Source: Pycnococcus provasolii (Eukaryota > Chlorophyta > Pseudoscourfieldiophyceae > Pseudoscourfieldiales). Taken from it: a stretch of DNA of 64,000 nt. Both the position numbers and the translations under genes were made by a program. The notes beneath the pieces were generated by a model, which saw nothing but the letters and a program-made list of their open reading frames with translations, was not told the DNA's origin and did no database searches. This document shows, one piece after another, positions 21,001 through 30,000 of the stretch. Within the stretch, counting starts at the first letter, position 1; every line of letters starts with the position of its first letter. The DNA lies in contig CP150549.1 of the NCBI GenBank assembly GCA_049487715.1, positions 744,001-808,000 on the forward strand, in the 5' to 3' direction.

Positions 21001-24000
21001 TGAGCGACGCGCGCATGCTCGCTGTCTGCGCAGGTTAAGCGTGGCATCAAGCCAGCCAGAGAATGCGCGGTGCGCGATGACCATGCGCATCTTTTGAATA
21101 GAACGAATCAGCAATGAACGGTGCACACGAAGCTCATCAGCCATCCAAACCCAACGATTCCAACCTTTTCTCAAGAGAGCCTTGCCAAATGAATACGCAG
21201 CCCTACGAAGAAGCTTCCTGGACCGCCTTGCTTTTAAGACGAAATCTATCCAACTATTCATGACTCGATGAAGTCTTCCTCGCAACATTCTTTTGAAAGC
21301 TCTGTTAGCGATCCCTCGACTAACCTGGCAAACACTCTTCAATTTCAACCATGCATTCCATGCCCGTCGGAGGGTCGTCTGAGTCAAGCTCTGGAACGCG
21401 CGCATCGCCATCGACTTCGACTCCTTCTTCATGTCGATCGCGTACCGGAAGCCGCAAAGTGCCTGCCATAGCGCGCGATGCTGCATTGAGAGAAGAGCAC
21501 GACGTGCCAGTGCCTCGAGCTCCATCGAGCGTGCCGTTTCGAGATGCCACTTCGAGAACGCCTTTCGCTCACATCGCTGGCATAACGCAGCCATCGCTCG
21601 CTGCGCGACGCCGCGAAGGTAGGATATCCGCCGCGCCTCTGCACGCCAGCCTTCGAGCGCGATCGACTCGCGATAGCGCACCAAACGCACAACCACCTGC
21701 CGAGCACGATCGCGACCCGATCTCATCGTCTCCGCCGTACTGCACCACGAATGCATCGCACTTGACAAGAGCATGTTACGGATGCGAGTCACCGCCCGCA
21801 GTGCGCGACTGCGAGATGACGTCAGAGATACCACACGATCGTGCCACCCGTCGAATGCACCCGCAAGCTCGAGCTGATGAATGCGGACGATGCACTTCTC
21901 CAGCCGAGAACGCTTCAGCTTGTTCGACTCGGTAGTCGTGCGCCAGCCGTCCAGCGCCACAGCCATACGCATGTTGCAGATACGTGCTACACACTTCGCG
22001 GCTCGCTTACGCTTCGCCACTGTGTCGCGCACGTTCTCCGACCACCCGCGCAGGGCGCGCGCTATGCCGTGCCGCAGGATCTGACGCGCGCAGTACGCCG
22101 CGCGGCGACGCTGCCTTTGCTGCGTCGCGTGATTCTTGAAGCCGCGGAACGCTGCAGATTGACGCACGTGCATCACGCGGCGTATGGCGAGCGTCAGCAC
22201 GTCGCGCTTGCCGTCGACGAGGTGCTTCAGCTCGATGCGCTCGCGCCACTGGTTCCATGCGTGCCACGCGCTGCGGTACCGCAAGCGGCCGAGGTGGCGC
22301 GAAACAACACTGCGCATCGCCTGCATGTACTGCACAATCACGCACCATCCCATGAAGCCGCGACGCATGTCGTGCCATCGAAACGCCGATGCCGCGCGTC
22401 GAAGCAGCGAACGAAGTCGGTTCGCGTCAAGCGACGCACTGCGCCAGCCGTCCAACGCCACAGCCATATGCATGTTGCGGATGCGCGTCACCGCCCGCAG
22501 TGCGCGACTGCGAGATGACGTCAGAGATACCACACGATCGTGCCACCCGTCGAATGCACCTGCAAGCTCGAGCTGATGAATGCGGACGATGCACTTCTCC
22601 AGCCGAGAACGCTTCAGCTTGTTCGACTCGGTAGTCGTGCGCCAGCCGTCCAGCGCCACAGCCATACGCATGTTGCAGATACGTGCGACACACTTCGCGG
22701 CTCGCTTACGCTTCGCCACTGTGTCGCGCACGTTCTCCGACCACCCGCGCAGGGCGCGCGCTATGCCGTGCCGCAGGATCTGACGCGCGCAGTACGCCGC
22801 GCGGCGACGCTGCTGCCTTTGCTGCGTCGCGTGATTCTTGAAGCCGCGGAACGCTGCAGATTGACGCACGTGCATCACGCGGCGTATGGCGAGCGTCAGC
22901 ACGTCGCGCTTGCCGTCGACGAGGTGCTTCAGCTCGATGCGCTCGCGCCACTGGTTCCATGCGTGCCACGCGCTGCGGTACCGCAAGCGGCCGAGGTGGC
23001 GCGAAACAACACTGCGCATCGCCTGCATGTACTGCACAATCACGCACCATCCCATGAAGCCGCGACGCATGTCGTGCCATCGAAACGCCGATGCCGCGCG
23101 TCGAAGCAGCGAACGAAGTCGGTTCGCGTCAAGCGACGCACTGCGCCAGCCGTCCAACGCCACAGCCATATGCATATTGCGGATGCGAGTCACCGCCCGC
23201 AGTGCGCGACTGCGAGATGACGTCAGAGATACCACACGATCGTGCCACCCGTCGAATGCACCTGCAAGCTCGAGCTGATGAATGCGGACGATGCACTTCT
23301 CCAGCCGAGAACGCTTCAGCTTGTTCGACTCGGTAGTCGTGCGCCAGCCGTCCAGCGCCACAGCCATATGCATGTTGCGGATGCGAGTCACCGCCCGCAG
23401 TGCGCGACTGCGAGATGACGTCAGAGATACCACACGATCGTGCCACCCGTCGAATGCACCCGCAAGCTCGAGCTGATGAATGCGGACGATGCACTTCTCC
23501 AGCCGAGAACGCTTCAGCTTGTTCGACTCGGTAGTCGTGCGCCAGCCGTCCAGCGCCACAGCCATACGCATGTTGCAGATACGTGCGACACACTTCGCAG
23601 CTCGCTTACGCTTCGCCACTGTGTCGCGCACGTTCTCCGACCACCCGCGCAGGGCGCGCGCTATGCCGTGCCGCAGGATCTGACGCGCGCAGTACGCCGC
23701 GCGGCGACGCTGCTGCCTTTGCTGCGTCGCGTGATTCTTGAAGCCGCGGAACGCTGCAGATTGACGCACGTGCATCACGCGGCGTATGGCGAGCGTCAGC
23801 ACGTCGCGCTTGCCGTCGACGAGGTGCTTTAGCTCGATGCGCTCGCGCCACTGGTTCCATGCGTGCCACGCGCTGCGGTGCCGCAAGCGGCCGAGGTGGC
23901 GCGAAACAACACTGCGCATCGCCTGCATGTACTGCACAATCACGCACCATCCCATGAAGCCGCGACGCATGTCGTGCCATCGAAACGCCGATGCCGCGCG

Positions 24001-27000
24001 TCGAAGCAGCGAACGATGTCTGTCAGCATCAAGCGACGCACTGCGCCAGCCGTCCAGCGCAACAGCCATATGCATATTGCGGATGCGAGTCACCGCCCGC
24101 AGTGCGCGACTGCGAGATGACGTCAGAGATACCACACGATCGTGCCATCCGTCGAATGCACCTGCAAGCTCGAGCTGATGAATGCGGACGATGCACTTCT
24201 CCAGCCGAGAACGCTTCAGCTTGTTCGACTCGGTAGTCGTGCGCCAGCCGTCCAGCGCCACAGCCATACGCATGTTGCGGATGCGAGTCACCGCCCGCAG
24301 TGCGCGACTGCGAGATGACGTCAGAGATACCACACGATCGTGCCACCCGTCGAATGCACCCGCAAGCTCGAGCTGATGAATGCGGACGATGCACTTCTCC
24401 AGCCGAGAACGCTTCAGCTTGTCAGATTCCACAGTCGTGCGCCAGCCGTCCAGCGCGACCGACACACGCATGTTGCAGATACGTGCGACACACTTCGCAG
24501 CTCGCTTACGCTTCGCCACTGTGTCGCGCACGTTCTCCGACCACCCGCGCAGGGCGCGCGCTATGCCGTGCCGCAGGATCTGACGCGCGCAGTACGCCGC
24601 GCGGCGACGCTGCTGCCTTTGCTGCGTCGCGTGATTCTTGAAGCCGCGGAACGCTGCAGATTGACGCACGTGCATCACGCGGCGTATGGCGAGCGTCAGC
24701 ACGTCGCGCTTGCCGTCGACGAGGTGCTTTAGCTCGATGCGCTCGCGCCACTGGTTCCATGCGTGCCACGCGCTGCGGTACCGCAAGCGGCCGAGGTGGC
24801 GCGAAACAACACTGCGCATCGCCTGCATGTACTGCACAATCACGCACCATCCCATGAAGCCGCGACGCATGTCGTGCCATCGAAACGCCGATGCCGCGCG
24901 TCGAAGCAGCGAACGATGTCTGTGAGCATCAAGCGACGCACTGCGCCAGCCGTCCAGCGCGACGGCCACACGCATGTTGCGGATTCGCGCGACGCATTTC
25001 GCGGCGCGGTGGCGCTTCTCGACGGTGACATGCACATTCTCCGACCACCCGCGCAGAGCGCGCGCCATGCCGTGTCGAATGATCTGACGCGCGCAGTGTG
25101 ACGCGCGCTGACGCTGCGTCCTCATGGTCGTAGATGTTGTGTACCATGCATTCCATGCTCGTCGGAGGGTCGTCTGAGTCAAGCTCTGGAACGCACGCAT
25201 CGCCATCGACTTCGACTCCTTCTTCATGTCGATCGCGTACCGGAAGCCGCAAAGTGCCTGCCATAGCGCGCGATGCTGCATTGAGAGAAGAGCACGACGT
25301 GCCAGTGCCTCGAGCTCCATCGAGCGTGCCGTTTCGAGATGCCACTTCGAGAACGCCTTTCGCTCACATCGCTGGCATAACGCAGCCATCGCTCGCTGCG
25401 CGACGCCGCGAAGGTAGGATATCCGCCGCGCCTCTGCACGCCAGCCTTCGAGCGCGATCGACTCGCGATAGCGCACCAAACGCACAACCACCTGCCGAGC
25501 ACGATCGCGACCCGATCTCATCGTCTCCGCCGTACTGCACCACGAATGCATCGCACTTGACAAGAGCATGTTACGGATGCGCGTCACCGCCCGCAGTGCG
25601 CGACTGCGAGATGACGTCAGAGATACCACACGATCGTGCCATCCGTCGAATGCACCCGCAAGCTCGAGCTGATGAATGCGGACGATGCACTTCTCCAGCC
25701 GAGAACGCTTCAGCTTGTCAGATCTCACAGTCGTGCGCCAGCCGTCCAGCGCCACAGCCATACGCATGTTGCAGATACGTGCGACACACTTCGCAGCTCG
25801 CTTACGCTTCGCCACTGTGTCGCGCACGTTCTCCGACCACCCGCGCAGGGCGCGCGCTATGCCGTGCCGCAGGATCTGACGCGCGCAGTACGCCGCGCGG
25901 CGACGCTGCTGCCTTTGCTGCGTCGCGTGATTCTTGAAGCCGCGGAACGCTGCAGATTGACGCACGTGCATCACGCGGCGTATTGCGAGCGTCAGCACGT
26001 CGCGCTTGCCGTCGACGAGGTGCTTCAGCTCGATGCGCTCGCGCCACTGGTTCCATGCGTGCCACGCGCTGCGGTACCGCAAGCGGCCGAGGTGGCGCGA
26101 AACAACACTGCGCATCGCCTGCATGTACTGCACAATCACGCACCATCCCATGAAGCCGCGACGCATGTCGTGCCATCGAAACGCCGATGCCGCGCGTCGA
26201 AGCAGCGAACGAAGTCGGTTCGCGTCAAGCGACGCACTGCGCCAGCCGTCCAGCGCCACAGCCATATGCATGTTGCGGATGCGCGTCACCGCCCGCAGTG
26301 CGCGACTGCGAGATGACGTCAGAGATACCACACGATCGTGCCATCCGTCGAATGCACCTGCAAGCTCGAGCTGATGAATGCGGACGATGCACTTCTCCAG
26401 CCGAGAACGCTTCAGCTTGTTCGACTCGGTAGTCGTGCGCCAGCCGTCCAGCGCCACAGCCATATGCATGTTGCGGATGCGCGTCACCGCCCGCAGTGCG
26501 CGACTGCGAGATGACGTCAGAGATACCACACGATCGTGCCATCCGTCGAATGCACCCGCAAGCTCGAGCTGATGAATGCGGACGATGCACTTCTCCAGCC
26601 GAGAACGCTTCAGCTTGTCAGATTCCACAGTCGTGCGCCAGCCGTCCAGCGCCACAGCCATACGCATGTTGCAGATACGTGCGACGCACTTCGCGGCTCG
26701 CTTACGCTTCGCCACTGTGTCGCGCACGTTCTCCGACCACCCGCGCAGGGCGCGCGCTATGCCGTGCCGCAGGATCTGACGCGCGCAGTACGCCGCGCGG
26801 CGACGCTGCTGCCTTTGCTGCGTCGCGTGATTCTTGAAGCCGCGGAACGCTGCAGATTGACGCACGTGCATCACGCGGCGTATGGCGAGCGTCAGCACGT
26901 CGCGCTTGCCGTCGACGAGGTGCTTCAGCTCGATGCGCTCGCGCCACTGGTTCCATGCGTGCCACGCGCTGCGGTACCGCAAGCGGCCGAGGTGGCGCGA

Positions 27001-30000
27001 AACAACACTGCGCATCGCCTGCATGTACTGCACAATCACGCACCATCCCATGAAGCCGCGACGCATGTCGTGCCATCGAAACGCCGATGCCGCGCGTCGA
27101 AGCAGCGAACGATGTCTGTGAGCATCAAGCGACGCATTGCGCCAGCCGTCCAGCGCGACGGCCACACGCATATTGCGGATTCGCGCGACGCATTTCGCGG
27201 CGCGGTGGCGCTTCTCGACGGTGACATGCACATTCTCCGACCACCCGCGCAGAGCGCGCGCCATGCCGTGTCGAATGATCTGACGCGCGCAGTGTGACGC
27301 GCGCTGACGCTGCGTCCTCATGGTCGTAGATGTTGTGTACCATGCATTCCATGCTCGTCGGAGGATCGTCTGAGTCAAGCTCTGGAACGCGCGCATCGCC
27401 ATCGACTTCGACTCCTTCTTCATGTCGATCGCGTACCGGAAGCCGCAAAGTGCCTGCCATAGCGCGCGATGCTGCATTGAGAGAAGAGCACGACGTGCCA
27501 GTGCCTCGAGCTCCATCGAGCGTGCCGTTTCGAGATGCCACTTCGAGAACGCCTTTCGCTCACATCGCTGGCATAACGCAGCCATCGCTCGCTGCGCGAC
27601 GCCGCGAAGGTAGGATATCCGCCGCGCCTCTGCACGCCAGCCTTCGAGCGCGATCGACTCGCGATAGCGCACCAAACGCACAACCACCTGCCGAGCGCGA
27701 TCGCGACCCGATCTCATCGTCTCCGCCGTACTGCACCACGAATGCATCGCATTCGACAAGAGCATGTTACGGATGCGAGTCACCGCCCGCAGTGCGCGAC
27801 TGCGAGATGACGTCAGAGATACCACACGATCGTGCCACCCGTCGAATGCACCCGCAAGCTCGAGCTGATGAATGCGGACGATGCACTTCTCCAGCCGAGA
27901 ACGCTTCAGCTTGTCAGATTCCACAGTCGTGCGCCAGCCGTCCAGCGCCACAGCCATACGCATGTTGCAGATACGTGCGACACACTTCGCAGCTCGCTTT
28001 CGCTTCGCCACTGTGTCGCGCACGTTCTCCGACCACCCGCGCAGGGCGCGCGCTATGCCGTGCCGCAGGATCTGACGCGCGCAGTACGCCGCGCGGCGAC
28101 GCTGCTGCCTTTGCTGCGTCGCGTGATTCTTGAAGCCGCGGAACGCTGCAGATTGACGCACGTGCATCACGCGGCGTATGGCGAGCGTCAGCACGTCGCG
28201 CTTGCCGTCGACGAGGTGCTTCAGCTCGATGCGCTCGCGCCACTGGTTCCATGCGTGCCACGCGCTGCGGTACCGCAAGCGGCCGAGGTGGCGCGAAACA
28301 ACACTGCGCATCGCCTGCATGTACTGCACAATCACGCACCATCCCATGAAGCCGCGACGCATGTCGTGCCATCGAAACGCCGATGCCGCGCGTCGAAGCA
28401 GCGAACGATGTCTGTGAGCATCAAGCGACGCATTGCGCCAGCCGTCCAGCGCGACGGCCACACGCATGTTGCGGATTCGCGCGACGCATTTCGCGGCGCG
28501 GTGGCGCTTCTCGACGGTGACATGCACATTCTCCGACCACCCGCGCAGAGCGCGCGCCATGCCGTGTCGAATGATCTGACGCGCGCAGTGTGACGCGCGC
28601 TGACGCTGCGTCCTCATGGTCGTAGATGTTGTGTACCATGCATTCCATGCTCGTCGGAGGGTCGTCTGAGTCAAGCTCTGGAACGCACGCATCGCCATCG
28701 ACTTCGACTCCTTCTTCATGTCGATCGCGTACCGGAAGCCGCAAAGTGCCTGCCATAGCGCGCGATGCTGCATTGAGAGAAGAGCACGACGTGCCAGTGC
28801 CTCGAGCTCCATCGAGCGTGCCGTTTCGAGATGCCACTTCGAGAACGCCTTTCGCTCACATCGCTGGCATAACGCAGCCATCGCTCGCTGCGCGACGCCG
28901 CGAAGGTAGGATATCCGCCGCGCCTCTGCACGCCAGCCTTCGAGCGCGATCGACTCGCGATAGCGCACCAAACGCACAACCACCTGCCGAGCGCGATCGC
29001 GACCCGATCTCATCGTCTCCGCCGTACTGCACCACGAATGCATCGCACTTGACAAGAGCATGTTACGGATGCGAGTCACCGCCCGCAGTGCGCGACTGCG
29101 AGATGACGTCAGAGATACCACACGATCGTGCCATCCGTCGAATGCACCTGCAAGCTCGAGCTGATGAATGCGGACGATGCACTTCTCCAGCCGAGAACGC
29201 TTCAGCTTGTTCGACTCGGTAGTCGTGCGCCAGCCGTCCAGCGCCACAGCCATATGCATGTTGCGGATGCGAGTCACCGCCCGCAGTGCGCGACTGCGAG
29301 ATGACGTCAGAGATACCACACGATCGTGCCACCCGTCGAATGCACCCGCAAGCTCGAGCTGATGAATGCGGACGATGCACTTCTCCAGCCGAGAACGCTT
29401 CAGCTTGTTCGACTCGGTAGTCGTGCGCCAGCCGTCCAGCGCCACAGCCATACGCATGTTGCAGATACGTGCGACACACTTCGCGGCTCGCTTACGCTTC
29501 GCCACTGTGTCGCGCACGTTCTCCGACCACCCGCGCAGGGCGCGCGCTATGCCGTGCCGCAGGATCTGACGCGCGCAGTACGCCGCGCGGCGACGCTGCT
29601 GCCTTTGCTGCGTCGCGTGATTCTTGAAGCCGCGGAACGCTGCAGATTGACGCACGTGCATCACGCGGCGTATGGCGAGCGTCAGCACGTCGCGCTTGCC
29701 GTCGACGAGGTGCTTCAGCTCGATGCGCTCGCGCCACTGGTTCCATGCGTGCCACGCGCTGCGGTGCCGCAAGCGGCCGAGGTGGCGCGAAACAACACTG
29801 CGCATCGCCTGCATGTACTGCACAATCACGCACCATCCCATGAAGCCGCGACGCATGTCGTGCCATCGAAACGCCGATGCCGCGCGTCGAAGCAGCGAAC
29901 GATGTCTGTGAGCATCAAGCGACGCATTGCGCCAGCCGTCCAGCGCCACAGCCACACGCATATTGCGGATTCGCGCGACGCATTTCGCGGCGCGGTGGCG

